Assembly (NCBI RefSeq): GCF_003589595.1
Contig: NW_020653333.1
Span: forward strand, 3,773,309 to 3,837,308
DNA from: Hyposmocoma kahamanoa
Taxonomy: Eukaryota; Arthropoda; Insecta; Lepidoptera; Cosmopterigidae
Reading direction: 5' to 3'
Length of the DNA stretch: 64,000 nt
A program made the translations under genes and the position numbers. The number at the start of each line of letters is the position of its first letter. Positions within the stretch are counted from its first letter, which is position 1. Shown piece after piece: positions 51,805-62,887 of the stretch. The notes beneath the pieces were generated by a model, which was given only the letters and a program-made list of their open reading frames with translations, ran no database searches and had not been told where the DNA came from.

Positions 51805-51945
51805 GAGTGTGTGTGCGTGCGTGCGTGAGTGCGAGCGTGCGTGCGGGCGGGCGGGCGGGCGGTCGTGCGTGCGTGCGTGCGTGCGAGTGTGCGTGCGTGC
51901 GTGCGCGTGCTAGTGCGCGTGCGTGTGTGTGTGTGTGTGTGAACA
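51805..51945. repeat. GTGC/GT microsatellite
   Basis: About 140 bases of (GTGC)n with gcgg interruptions and a (GT)n end, complementary in type to 11878-12010. Frames through it are artefacts. Confidence 0.92.
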
Positions 51946-52080
51946 AAAGGGGAAACGCTGCCAACACCTTGGGTACCTTGCCGCGGGGACCCAATTTTAT
52001 TCGTATAATTTAATCCTAGTTTTACTTTCTAGTATTTAAGCTTTTATTGTACCTTACCTATATATTGTGACAATAAAATT
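51946..52080 (+). repeat. Probable LINE 3' UTR
   Basis: gggtaccttgccgcggggac ... gtgacaataaaatttc has the look of a LINE 3' end with an AATAAA signal. Family not identified. Confidence 0.4.
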
Positions 52081-52769
52081 TCAATTTTAATTATTACATT
52101 TCCAAATAATCTCTAAACCAAACAATTTATTCTTAACTTCTAATTTTAAATTAATTTGTGACTTATAACGTCAAGCATCAACCGACCTCAAGCATGCTTC
52201 CCGACGACGCTCCTGCGTTTTGCATCGAACTGATATTTACGCACTTTCTTTTTCTACCGCATAGAGTTATCATATCAACGTTAAGATCGATCTATATATA
52301 CATTTATATTTTTGTACGAAAAATGCAACGCAAATCTGATTCATTATAAAAGTCAAGAAACAAAAATTGTTCTTTATGATGTTAGTAATAAGAGGCTGCG
52401 ATGTTGTTAATATTTTAGAAATATCCCTGCATAATATATATTTTGTCTTGTTCAGAGAAGTAACATCTCCCTAACGTATTTTGTAGATAAATTGAAAGCA
52501 CCTATATTGGTATGATCGTAATAATGATTACTAACCTTTCCGATACCAACCACTTGTTTTTTTTTATTCCATTCAGTCTACCACAGCTCTCATAACTCAC
52601 GCAACCTAATCTTATCCGTGGCATCACCGCCGTATTCAATCATCTTAAACGTTAAATCAACTCTAGAAGACAGGTGAGACGGCGTTCATTCAGAAGATGT
52701 GTCTACAGGATGTAATTAAAACGCGAACTTAATGTAACTGTACTACAATCCACAACGTTTGTTTTTAGA
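52081..52769. other. Unassigned AT-rich DNA
   Basis: No features recognised. Confidence 0.4.
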
Positions 52770-52915
52770 CATCAAATGACGAGATGAACAAATCGTGCAC
52801 CTGGTGGTGCAATCAGAGTTGTAATCGCAAAGATCAGAATAGATAAAGATAACAAGTACCATGTCCTGTACTTTGACCAACTCCCATACCTTCAAAACCG
52901 GAATGCAATAATGCT
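52770..52915 (+). repeat. REP-A degenerate copy
   Basis: acatcaaatgacgagatgaa, cgtgcacctggtggtg, then ccttcaaaaccggaatgc. Central part deleted. Confidence 0.68.
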
Positions 52916-53191
52916 CACAATGCTGCTTACGGTAGTCGTCAAATATCTTAACACGAAAAAATTGTATGAGAAGAAAACCCATTGGAAATTTGTATGAAAA
53001 CTCAACAACGGAAAATGAAAAATCAATTCTTCCACGAAAATTGCGTGGTTGGGTGGCATAAGACGACTACAGTGTCCATAAAGACCACCTCCCACAACAG
53101 CTATTTAAACTGTCAGGTTCCAGAAATCGATGACCACACCTTCTAACTATTTGCCATCATTGTGCTAGATGCTAATGGGTTCTTTTTTTAT

Positions 53192-53306
53192 GATACCAGG
53201 TGAGGATATGAACAAGTCGTGCGCCTAGTCGCAAGCGACACGCCTGTCCATAACAGTTGCAGTGCCGCTCAGAGCTTTAAATCGCAAAGATCTGAGGGGC
53301 ACTGGG
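53192..53306 (+). repeat. REP-A fragment
   Basis: ataccaggtgaggatatgaa head to gatctgaggggcactgg, where it joins the RT remnant. Confidence 0.75.
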
Positions 53307-53316
53307 GCGCACGTCA

Positions 53317-54210
53317 CCCAGACGTCTGGTGGGATATCATACTTTCTTGGTCGGTATTCCCTTCAGGCGTACTAAGCGCTTTTCATCATCGTTTATTATG
53401 CGCACAGCCCAGGAATGGAATTCCCTGCATGAGACTGTGTTTCCGACTACATACAACCTGAATATCTTTAACCGCTCACGCGATTCATGCGTCTCTGGAA
53501 GCATACCACACCTAGAGGTGCCGGTGATGATTTTATACCGATTTATCGGATATCGAAGTTATAACAGGTAAAAGAACTAATACTAATTGCTATTTCGGTA
53601 ACTACTCTAGCAAACCATAAATTTTTAATGCCTGGGTCTGTCATTTAAAAAAAAAACAACTTCAAAAATACGTTACGACAATCGTGTGTGTTATTGTTTG
53701 GGCTGGTGATGTCGGTGTTTATTTATTGAAAACATACCGTAAGTTGCGTTTTTTAAGTTTACCCTGAATATAAATGTTTATAAACTATACTTTAAGGAGT
53801 AATTTCATGGTAAACATTAGAACCACTCAAACGGAATATTATCATATTTACCCAAGTACACCAAAAATTTCATTAGTGCTTCTTAAGTGCAGGATTTGCG
53901 GTGTATTACTGCATTTTATTTGAGATGTTTTTGTTGTAGTACGGAGGGTATTTATTTAGCAATGCAGAATAATAATTTTTATTTTTAAAAACTTGTATTT
54001 AAACTGAATCCTTTTCTAATTTGCGAAACCAAATAGCCGCCATTTTGCGGTAGGATGAGCGCATCGTGTGAGCGGTTAAGGTGCAATATAATAGGTATCT
54101 TCTGGGTGAGCTCGTTCCATTCCGAACCCACCCTATCTTAACTCCAGACCTAGGTAGAGGGCAAGAGCAAGTCCGGTTAATTAAAAAAAAGGTAGAATTT
54201 AGGTATCACT
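53317..54210 (+). pseudogene. LINE C-terminus split by a TTAA MITE
   Basis: The left part (to 53471) encodes [40 protein letters not shown] and IF. The right part resumes at 54076 with KVQYNRYLLGELVPF and RTHPILTPDLGRGQEQVRL. Both parts are in the same frame if the MITE and one TTAA are disregarded. The blocks fit a Jockey-like C-terminus (EWNSLPxxVFPxxYxLxxFK). Confidence 0.78.
53472..54075. mobile_element. PB-N: piggyBac-like MITE, copy 2, TTAA duplication
   Basis: TTAA flanks both ends (53468-53471, 54076-54079). Inverted ends CCGCTCACGCGAT (53472) and, on the minus strand from 54075, CCGCTCACACGAT. About 604 bp, collinear with 33753-34360. TTAA target and CC terminus indicate the piggyBac superfamily. 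Non-coding. Confidence 0.85.
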
Positions 54211-54229
54211 TCCTGGGACAAATTCTTTC

Positions 54230-54660
54230 ACAAGGAGCTATATTTATGTATATATATTTATGTATATATGATAATATATACATAAATATATGGTAAAAAT
54301 TTCTTTCTTAAAAACAAAAATGCGGAAATACGGAAAAAATTTAAAATTCCTTTTTTGCTAACGTGGTTTGTTATGAATACGATCGCCAAGGCCGCACCAT
54401 TTTGTGACACCCTGTTGAATATAGACTCTATAATGACGCAAGCAGTGTTTAATATCATTTATCACTTGGAAGTGGAACACTGAATGTTTTTGACGTGTGT
54501 AAACGGGTTGTTGGTATGACGCGTTCTCTTGGTAAGATATTAACAGACTAGCTGGTGCCCGCGACTTGGTCGGCGTAGAATATGTACTTCGAGTGTACTG
54601 TACTATACTAATTTTCATAGTTTTTTTGGTTCTCCGTAAATAATTTCCTTCTCTGTTTCA
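54230..54660. other. Unassigned; AT-rich palindromic start
   Basis: 54237-54292 is a TATATTTATGTATATAT-type low-complexity palindrome. The rest is unrecognised. Confidence 0.4.
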
Positions 54661-55240
54661 CCATCATCATCATCATCAGCCTATTGCAGTCCACTGCTGG
54701 ACATAGGCCTCCCCTAATGCACGCCATTTCGCCCTGTTCTCGGCTTGACGCATCCATTTCCTGCCAGCAATCTTCCGCAGATCGTCACTCCATCTGGCTG
54801 GAGGGCGTCCCACACTACGTTTGCCAAGTCGTGGTCTCCACTCAAGAACTCGTTTACCCCAGCGGTTGTCGGTTCTTCGGCAGATATGTCCAGCCCACTG
54901 CCACTTCAGCTTGCTTATCCGAAGAGCTATGTCGATCACTTTGGTTCTCTGTCTGATAACCACATTACGGAGTTTATCTTTCAGAGAAACTCCGAGCATA
55001 GCTCGTTCCATAGCTCGCTGAGCGACTTTAAACTGGTGGACTAGCCGTATCGTGAGTGTCCACGACTCAGCTCCGTACGTTAGAACTAGTAGGACGCACT
55101 GGTTGAAAACCTTTGTTTTTAAGCTCTGCGGGATGGGTGACGAAAAGACTCGACGTAGCTTCCCAAACGCTGCCCAGCCAAGCTGAATCCTCCTCCTGGC
55201 CTCCTTCTCGAAGTTATTTTTTTTTATCTCTGTTTCACCC
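54661..55240 (-). mobile_element. RTE-clade LINE 3' end with TGA-type trinucleotide tail
   Basis: The plus strand begins with catcatcatcatcatc (54661-54677), the reversed (GAT)n tail that RTE elements use. The coding region runs from about 55235. 5'-truncated; the element end is exact at the trinucleotide run. Confidence 0.85.
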
Positions 55241-55254
55241 CTTTTAAAATTCAT
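54676..55254 (-). CDS. RTE ORF C-terminal fragment, open
   Basis: 192 codons without a stop; residues from about 12 are element-derived: NNFEKEARRRIQLGWAAFGK, LKTKVFNQCVLLVLTYGAES, KVAQRAMERAMLGVSLKDKL, ISKLKWQWAGHICRRTDNRW, GRPPARWSDDLRKIAG and a C-terminal YVQQWT. This is the region C-terminal to the RT catalytic core of RTE ORF2, well preserved. The ATG is fortuitous. A short upstream piece of the same protein region (NLNKTKFTFN ... IVNGAILE) is found separately at 62888-63066. Confidence 0.85.
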   Translation of the reverse strand: MNFKRGETEIKKNNFEKEARRRIQLGWAAFGKLRRVFSSPIPQSLKTKVFNQCVLLVLTYGAESWTLTIRLVHQFKVAQRAMERAMLGVSLKDKLRNVVIRQRTKVIDIALRISKLKWQWAGHICRRTDNRWGKRVLEWRPRLGKRSVGRPPARWSDDLRKIAGRKWMRQAENRAKWRALGEAYVQQWTAIG

Positions 55255-55544
55255 TTTCGTGACAAATAGTAGCCTGTCTTAAATCAAACACACACACTAA
55301 CTACTCACTGTCCGCCTATTATGCTTACGCTCAGGCCTGGCTACGCTTTGGTGTATTGTTATGAGCTCATAGCACAGGCACACGTGAACTCTTTATAATC
55401 CAAAAAAAAATGTGTACGAATACTAGCTATCATCGCTCAAACTGACAGCTGCAAGCCGCATTTTATAAACCACCATTTATTAACCCTCCTATACATTCTG
55501 GAAGTTGCTACATTTATTCGAAATGACCTCGGTCTATTTGAATT
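55255..55544. other. Unassigned DNA
   Basis: No features recognised. Confidence 0.4.
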
Positions 55545-55990
55545 TAACAAGAGTGCACGTCGCAAAGACTAATTAATCCTCCCAGAACCGATACTGGAAA
55601 TATTTAAAAAAGGTCCATACTACAGAGGAATACAAATTTATAATAAAATACCAATGAAAAAAAAATAGCCAAAAACAATATATTTACCTCCAACCTGAAG
55701 GAACTTCTAATAAAAAAGCATACTATTATGTCTCAGAGTTCTTGCAAGTTAACGAGCTATAACAAAAGATCTCATTGTGTGTAACCTACACACATATTAA
55801 GTACCCTGTTTGTAACCAAGTAGTTCTTTAACACGTATTATCTTAATTATGGAAAATAGGTTTTTAAGAGTAAATAATATTTATGGACCCTTCCATGTGA
55901 TTCTAAAATTTCATGTGTCAACTATTTATGTACCATGGTTGCAATAAACGCCATTTCATCTCATCTCATCTCATCTTATCTCGTTTTGTC
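55545..55990 (+). pseudogene. LINE C-terminus with ATCTC pentamer tail
   Basis: GPYYRGIQIYNKIPMK and NLKELLIKKAYYYVSEF (in another frame) match a Jockey/CR1 C-terminus. The 3' UTR ends gcaataaacgccatttcatc followed by four atctc units (55957-55985), the element's tail. Confidence 0.72.
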
Positions 55991-56087
55991 TAAAAAAACA
56001 CTTTTATAGATTTCTCACAAATGGCTTAAAAGACAAAACAAACATCTGCAACAAGCACTTGGAAAAATTTGTGAGCTTCGTTGGTTG

Positions 56088-56150
56088 GTTCGGTGGCATA
56101 GTTGGCATAGCATCTGGCACGGTTTGCTGGGAGACATAGCTTCGAGTCCA
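56088..56150 (+). repeat. tRNA-like SINE-2 relative, head only
   Basis: ggtggcatagttggcatagc then atctggcacggtttgc and gcttcgagtccagcc. It parallels the SINE-2 tRNA-like unit (tggcttagttggtatagcgt, ctggcacggtatgc). Diverged B-box GCTTCGAGTCC. Confidence 0.5.
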
Positions 56151-57837
56151 GCCATATCAAAGTGAATTTGTTCTGTTGGTGCATAATGGTTTAAGAAAAT
56201 TTGTGTAAATTTTATCCGGATAAAGTGAAATAAATATCCTACACTAAAATTAAAACTCTTAGAAATAAACACCATACATAGTTCGAAAGTACTTCTTAAG
56301 TTGTACCTATAAGATCTTTTTCCCAGCCAGTAATTTTAGATTCATATTAATATTTTGCATATTTAATTTTTTTTTCTCGAAATTTCACCGTACTCGTACA
56401 TTATTAATGAGGTCTCATATACTCTTCGCTACCTTACGAAAAACCGAATCCAAATCCCATGTCTGATGATCTGGTAGTTATATGATTAGGGTTGTCACTT
56501 TTCGAATTAGTGTATTTTGCAATATAAATAGGTTTTTTTTAGTAAAAAAATCCATGTCCGAAAGAGTCCTCTCTAAGAGCCTATGTACACGGTGTATTTT
56601 TTTTAGTTTTTTATTATTTTTTTAGACGCGCTGTGAACGTGCGTATGTGTCGCGCATTTTGATAAGAGATAGTTTCAATTCTAGTTTAGCACACATTATA
56701 ACTGTAACGCCACCATACAAGATGGAGCGAAACGCTACCGCTCATGCAACTGAGGCCACACCTCGAGATCGTCACCCAGCCCGCGTCACACCATCGCTAG
56801 CGCAGCGAGGCTGCCGCCCCGCTTCATGCACCTCACCGCTTCGAGACCTAGCTATTGTTCTCCGCTGCAGCGGCCCCATCGCCGTACACTCTGCTTGCTT
56901 CTTGATTTGGCTTCATAGTGCTTTCGTATTTTGTAATTTTATAATTTTGTACTTATATATTTAATTATTTTAGTAAAGTTTCATGTTTAACCTATCAAAT
57001 AATATTCTTCATTTTGCGTACCTTTCTTACTTCCCTGCTATAAAATTTTACGTATTTCGGGTTCGGGTCCCTAATCGATAGATAGGGGTAACGAACATAC
57101 TGCAATACTAGTTTTGTTTGTTAATTTCAGTTAATTTTTGAAATGAATTTATATAAACATATAAAATTTATATAAGCTTCTTGCTTGCAAAGGGATGTTT
57201 GCTCGTGTTTGAATCCATTCACGTTTACGGCGATATACGCACCGTAAACGCGCGTCACCTGCGCGTTTTTAAATACGCCATGTACAAAGGCTCTAACACA
57301 CCATGCGATTCTTTAATATGGTGTCTGTACGTTGTCTACCTACTACAACACGATCCCACTTACATATCCTATTAATTCAGGAATATTTGCAACACATTTA
57401 CTTTCAGCTGATGAAGAATTTCACGTAAAAAATATAATGCGAGTCGGTTAATGTACGCGGAAATGAAATCGTTCGCAATATTCTACGTGGAGGTTGGAGA
57501 TTGGGTGTTCGGGCGTCCTTAATACGTTTTTTTAGATTCCCATCTGCCCCGCAATGTCTATACTTATGGCAGGTGTAACACCCGCAAAAAATAAAGGTCT
57601 ACTTTAGATCGCCAGAACCATTTCTTCCCCGAAAGAAAAAATAAAAAGAAACCTTCACGTTAGAGTTACAAAAAGTTACCAATAAGCATTAGCTAGATGA
57701 TGCAATAAGGAAGTCACTACACTTACTAACGCTGAATCGGCTTGAGCCGGTTAAAAAAGTTTCATGTCCATGCAATAAGGGTGGAAAAGATTTCCTCTTT
57801 CGCTTTTATTTAATTGACACTTTAAAAAGCAATTTTT
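56151..57837. other. Unassigned; contains a GC-rich block
   Basis: 56710-56900 is GC-rich with a 105-codon frame (56647-56964) lacking any domain I know; its composition resembles retroelement leader or LTR sequence but no TG...CA ends or primer-binding site could be fixed. The remainder is AT-rich and unrecognised. Confidence 0.4.
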
Positions 57838-57900
57838 CAAGCTAGTGCTCTTTCACTGTACTGATTTCCTTGAGAAGAACGAGCAAAAATTATTCAAAGG
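57838..57900 (-). repeat. LINE-E/F 3' UTR fragment, minus
   Basis: gctagtgctctttcactgta and cttgagaagaacgagcaa match the reversed LINE-E 3' UTR at 59490-59530. Confidence 0.6.
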
Positions 57901-57949
57901 TAAACAATAGCTAAAACCTGTTTCAATATGTATATGTATAATTATTTTC

Positions 57950-58152
57950 AATAATAAGTAAATAACGCACACACTCAACATAGTCCCGCACTAGGGAAAC
58001 CCTGTATCGCGGGTGCCATGGACACACGCATAGACAACCACAAATGACACCCAAACTCACGAGAGAAATAATTGTAGGCCATACTACTATTTCTCCCGGC
58101 CCGGGAATCGAACCTGGGACCTCTGCATGGTAACCGTTTGGCCACGGAGGCA
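57950..58152 (-). mobile_element. SINE-1 copy, minus
   Basis: Complete head (cctccgtggccaaacgg on the minus strand) with a small deletion between the boxes (the gactgccacg part is missing), B-box GGTTCGATTCC intact. Confidence 0.85.
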
Positions 58153-58197
58153 GTTAAATAATTTACCAAATGACATTAAATTGTTACAAGGACATAG

Positions 58198-58430
58198 CAG
58201 TAGAGCTCCTTGTGAAAGAGTTCGTCCAGGGAAGTACTGCCACCTTATCTATTTTTGCCGCCAAGCAGTAATGTCAGTATTACTGTGTTCCAGCTTTGAA
58301 GGGTAAGGATGCTGGTGAAATGACACACATGGGACTTGTCAATTTATGTCTCAGGGTGTGTCGCTGAGAGGCGTGTCGCTTTCCATCAGGCGCACGACTT
58401 GTTCGTCCTGTCACTTGGTGTTGTGGTGTG
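58198..58430 (-). repeat. REP-A copy, minus
   Basis: Starts agtagagctccttgtgaaag and ends cgtcctgtcacttggtgtt. Central part of about 100 bases deleted. Confidence 0.85.
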
Positions 58431-59422
58431 TAAGTAAAATTAATGAAAGCTTTTTATATTTTGTTTTAATTATGGCAATAAATTCCTTGATATATTAATA
58501 AATTTCCATACCGTCGTTCACATGAATGTCTCAGAGTCTGAAGGGTAGTTATTATTTTTGCGGTGAGCTGGGTAGCTCTATAATCGAGGGAAGGGGAAAA
58601 TCTATTAAGAAAAATTGCATTTTAATATCTTTGCGTTATGGAAATGCAAGGGAAGTAATCAGTATATACAATTTCATTTTCTCAAACTTTATAAAGATAA
58701 TGGAAACGTTTGCGTTACTTTTAAGAGCTCTCATGCCAAAAAAGTTTTGACGTTGGCTCCGCCCAAACCTGTGAAACAAATATATGCCTGAAGTTCGCGT
58801 GACATGCGACAGGAGATGTTGAATTTTGCGCATTAAAAGTACCAAATTCATTTTAGCGGAATAACTCTAAAACTAAAGGCATTAAAAAAAATCCGTAGTG
58901 ACAGTTCTCGATCATGCATAAATACAATTAATTATCTAATTTTTGTCCTAATAACCTGTAGCATTTCGAGGATGAATCGAAAAAATATGAAAATTAGAGG
59001 TCATTTCGTGATTTTTATCTATCGAGGAAACTTTATTGTTTTATGTTTCTGATTAATGTCTATGCTTGAATATATCGTGTAGTTACTTATATAATATTTT
59101 ATTTTTAACTTCAAAGTGGATATACCCATCGAAAATCAAATCGAAGATTAGGAATTTTTCCTCTGCTCCCTCTTAAGAAACGAACACGGGAAGTTTGTCA
59201 TTTATGGACCAAGCGATGTATTCCCGGCCAAGGCCTGCAAAGTGAGTATGAAAATCAATTACTGTCCACTTCTCTAAACTTTTAAATCTATCTAATACTA
59301 ATAATGAATTACGTAAACAGGCAAAAGAAAAATTTAAAAAAATCATACAGGCAAGTGCCCAGTGTTTGTGATTGCGAGAATTAAAAATACCTACCTGTAC
59401 TGCTTTTTTTTTAAAAAAAGAA
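58431..59422. other. Unassigned AT-rich DNA
   Basis: Short frames on both strands lack domains. No repeat ends recognised. Confidence 0.4.
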
Positions 59423-59644
59423 AAAGTCAAAGTCAAAGATTATTTATTCCATAGGTAAAATAAATTTACACTTGAAAACGTCACATTTAAGCTACTGCTC
59501 GTGCACTACGCTGACGTCCCTGAGAAGAACGAGCAAGAAACTCTAGGGATCGCTCTTTTCAAATAAATTTAAATGCTATGGAATACACTTTGAATGAAAT
59601 TTGTGTGGATTCTGGAGCCATTTCGTCTTTCCATACAGCTGTAT

Positions 59645-59814
59645 TTTTTTTTATTTTTTTTTTTATGTTAACTAGTAGGCAAACGAGCAGACAAGCCACT
59701 TGATGGGAGGTGGTCATTGTCGCCCATGGACACGAGCAATACCAGAGGCATCACCCATGCGTTGCCGACTCCGGAGAACCTTGTTTACACGTCTTTTGAA
59801 GAACTCCATGTTAT
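59645..59814 (-). mobile_element. Truncated LINE 3' end inserted in LINE-E
   Basis: AGCTGTAT duplications at 59637-59644 and 59815-59822. Minus strand: MEFFKRRVNKVLRSRQRMGD, ASGIARVHGR, stop, 3' UTR and an A-rich tail (plus-strand T run at 59645-59665). The KRRVNKVLRSRQRMG tail is a recognised lepidopteran LINE C-terminus. Confidence 0.8.
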
Positions 59815-61390
59815 AGCTGTATCTAACACGTAGTCTTCAACTTTGTAATATGATTTTTCGATCAAAATATTTTTAATGTAGTTTTTAAACTTAGGAAATG
59901 ATAAACTTAATATATGCTCCGGAATCTTATTGTAAAAACGTATACAGTTCCCCATAAAAGAGTTGTTTACCTTGGTTAAACGAAATCGTGGTAACATGAT
60001 TTTCTTATCTTAAATATCACTTTACTTTCCACTCTTCTACACTCTGTCGTCCCCTTCGCTCCTCTGATACTCTCTTACTTAACTTGCCCTCTCATACCTC
60101 TAACTTTTATTCCAACTCTTTTACCATTTCTGCGATCTAATTGTGGAATTCTCTCCCAGAATCGATTCGACGATCCCCTTCTCTTGATTCCTTTAAACAT
60201 CGTGTCAAGGATCACTTCCTCAACTCCTAAATTTCGTCTGTCCTCTACTATCCTTTCATTTATTTCCAACATTTATACTTGATTTTTCTTTTTCCTTTAA
60301 AAGTATATAAGCATTTAATATTATTGTGTATTTATTGTTATGTATGTATTAATAATATTATTGTTATTTGTATGTGTATGTATATCTATTTATGGATATG
60401 TATATATTTTTATTATTACTTATTATGTAGTGTACTTATGATGATATTCTTTGGTTGCACCCCTTTTGCATATCCGAATTGTCTATCCTAAGGTTGCCTG
60501 GAAGAAATTGCTACATAGCAATAAGGCCGCCTGTTGCACATTGACTTACTACTACTATTATACTTAAGCTATTGTATTGTATTTTGATTGTAATTTTATG
60601 TGCAATAAAGAATATTTCATTCATTTCATTCATGAGTTTGGACTTAGCTCTAAGGTTAATATTATGAATACCTTCTTTCTTATTGAAATTATGTATATTT
60701 TTACGGGTATATAAAATATTTGAGTAAATGTACTGTGATGCCACAGTCATGATACCAGTCTCCTTAAACTTTTCTCTGAGAGAAACCCGAGAGCTTAGAC
60801 GGTACACAGAACGAACCGCTCGTTTTTGCAATACAAATATGGTTTGAATATCTGTCGCTTTACCCCACATGAGAATCCCGTAGGACATTATACTATGGAA
60901 GTAACTAAAGTAAACAAGTCTAGCAGTACTAACATCTGTAAGCTCACGTATTCTGCGGACTGCGTATGCTTAATCTGCTGGCCAGAGACGATATATGTGG
61001 AAACCATTGAAGTTTATTATCTAAGGTCTCTCCCAAGAAGACTGCTTTATTAACAAGGTCTAACTTTTCTCCGTTTATTTCTATGCTTGGACTAGTGGAT
61101 TTTACGTTAGGTAATTCAAATTTAACACATTTTGTCTTCTTGGCATTAAGCAATAAATTGTTAACATTAAACCAATAGACTACCTTAGAGAGGGTATTAT
61201 TAATATGGTGATAATTAATGTCATGTCTGTCTGTTTTAAAAATCAAGGATGTATTATCAGCAAGTAACACTATTTCGCAATGGTCCTTAACAAAGAATGG
61301 CAGATCATTAATATAAATCAGAAATAAGAAAGGTCCAAGTATTGAGCCTTGCGGAACACCCATTTTTACTGGAGAACCCAAAGAAGTCAC
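59785..61390 (-). pseudogene. LINE-E reverse transcriptase in three pieces
   Basis: Piece 1 (61390-60944): [19 protein letters not shown], a mutated catalytic box LADN (FADD expected), NAKKTKCVKFELPNVKS, LGETLDNKLQWFPHISS. Piece 2 (60888-about 60640): MSYGILMWGKATDIQTIFVL, QKRAVRSVYRLSSRVSLREK, INLRAKSK. Piece 3 (59997-59785): LPRFRLTKVNNSFMGNCIRF, YNKIPEHILSLSFPKF. A small deletion separates 1 and 2; the 60000-60630 insertion separates 2 and 3. The changed catalytic Asp means it was inactive anyway. Confidence 0.87.
60000..60630 (+). mobile_element. Truncated LINE 3' end inserted in LINE-E, opposite strand
   Basis: CATGA duplications at 59995-59999 and 60631-60635. Plus strand: LWNSLPESIRRSPSLDSFKH then RVKDHFLNS and stop (about 60140-60230), then a 3' UTR containing gcaataaggccgcctgttgc and ending gcaataaagaatatttcatt with attc-type repeats. 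A standard insect LINE C-terminus and tail. Confidence 0.82.
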
Positions 61391-61398
61391 TCCATTTA

Positions 61399-62054
61399 TT
61401 TATCTAAAGTACTTTGGTATTCTTTTCTGCTTTTTCGTCTTTTTTTATTTTTGTCAAAAAATAGTATCAATGAGAAGAGCGATCACGGAAATATAGTAAT
61501 TGATTGTGCTCCGCCTAATTTAAAACAAGAGGTAATATTGGCCATGAATAACTTGTTGCTGGCTATGGGCAAAGTAAGATACATGAAAACTTATGAAACA
61601 TTCATACACTGGAGAATCATATATCATCAGAAGTTCAGCAGACTATTATAGACTACTAATATGTGCCTGGAAAAATAACATATTCTTTTAGCAAATTGTC
61701 CTAAGATGTCAAATATTACTTTTAATATTTTTTTACTTTTTTTATTACAGATCTTCCTCTCTTTGGTCTTTTAGTATTTCCTCGCATTGTTTGAGAAAAG
61801 CACTACATAAGCTTCGGCGGGAACGAGGATTGCTTGACTCATATTAATACAAGTACTGTACTCATACTCCCCCATTCCTTACTACCCGGCCTCTGCAATA
61901 ATGTACTATATCGTTGCCGCGGAAGTCAGAATTCGCATAATGTAGATATTTAGAAAATACATACACACATACCTGTAATACGCATTGTCATAAAATTAAG
62001 GTGAGTGATCCGAAGTGGATCTACGCCTCAGATACCAAAGTACGCCATTTCTTT
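61399..62054. other. Unassigned AT-rich DNA
   Basis: A 100-codon frame at 61349-61651 starts inside LINE-E and continues into unrelated sequence; no domain. Confidence 0.4.
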
Positions 62055-62548
62055 TTTTGTGATATCAAGTGACGGGGCGAACAAGTCGTGCGCCTGGTGG
62101 CAAGCGACACGCCTGTCCATAACAGTTGCAAAGCCGCTCAAAGCCTTACAAAATGTAAGAGTGGTTACACATGGCGTCTTTTAGCAGTTATACAAACGGG
62201 CTATTGCATCGACACCATCGCGCGATTGCAACGGTGCAATCGCCTATAAATCCAAAGTGTAGCGATTGCAGTCGCGCGCTTACCTCGCGTTTGTATCGCT
62301 GCTTAAAATCTCACAAGTGTGCAAAGGTAAACGATTAGCGACTGCATCGCTACTGCATGGCGTTTATGTAATCACTGGGACACAAAAGGGGCACTGCCAC
62401 TGCGCCCACCACCCTGCCTGAGACATAAGTTGACAAGTCCCAAGTGCCTGTAATTTCACTAGCACCCTTATTCTTCAATACCGGAACGTAGCAATATTCA
62501 CATTACTGCTGGGCGATAGAAATCAGTAAGGTGGCAGTACTTTCTGAA
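62055..62548 (+). repeat. REP-A copy interrupted by a MITE
   Basis: Left part 62055-62155 (gatatcaagtgacggggcga ... gttgcaaagccgctcaaag), right part 62383-62548 (caaaaggggcactgcc ... aagcagtaaggtggcagtac-like). Otherwise the longest REP-A here. Confidence 0.82.
62156..62382. mobile_element. MITE inside REP-A, CGATTGC-rich
   Basis: Absent from every other REP-A copy. Ends agtggttacacatggcg and (inverted) agtgattacataaacgcc share about 10 of the first 12 bases. The interior is rich in gcgattgcaa/atcgcta palindromes. A fragment of the same family lies at 7968-8026. Superfamily not fixed. Confidence 0.6.
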
Positions 62549-62887
62549 CTCTTTCTGATATCTGAACTAAGACTTAATATTTTAGGCGATGACGCGTAGG
62601 GGGTCACCCTCGTGTTTTGCAATCCGCGCACTGTAAATCAATATGACTAAAATAAGAACAGGCGGAGAAACTTAACACAGATCCGACGTCGACAGTGGCG
62701 ACTGACGGGGTAGCGGGCGACGCGGCGTGTCGTTAAGCCACTGGGCAATTTGCAAATTTTGGGACACCTAAATATGAATTTAATTCGGACGTAACTTCTA
62801 GACCGCATTGTTTAAATGCCTTTGTTGTTAGATTGTTGACCTGAAGATGTAGCTAAGCTTCACGAATGCCGTTCAGCCCGTGAATAC
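62549..62887. other. Unassigned; partly GC-rich
   Basis: 62580-62740 is GC-richer (gcgggcgacgcggcgtgtcg) without recognised ends. Confidence 0.35.

Larger units (their letters stand above)
59423..61398 (-). mobile_element. LINE-E copy carrying two later LINE insertions
   Basis: The 3' end is at the plus-strand aaagtcaaagtcaaag tail (59423-59442). The RT proceeds to about 61398 and is 5'-truncated there. Inserts at 59645-59814 and 60000-60630 have their own target duplications. Removing them leaves a LINE-E collinear with 8491-9766. Confidence 0.85.

Noticed and set aside
51710..52013. Long frames on both strands across 51805-51945
   Set aside because: Translation of the GTGC microsatellite; no conserved domain.
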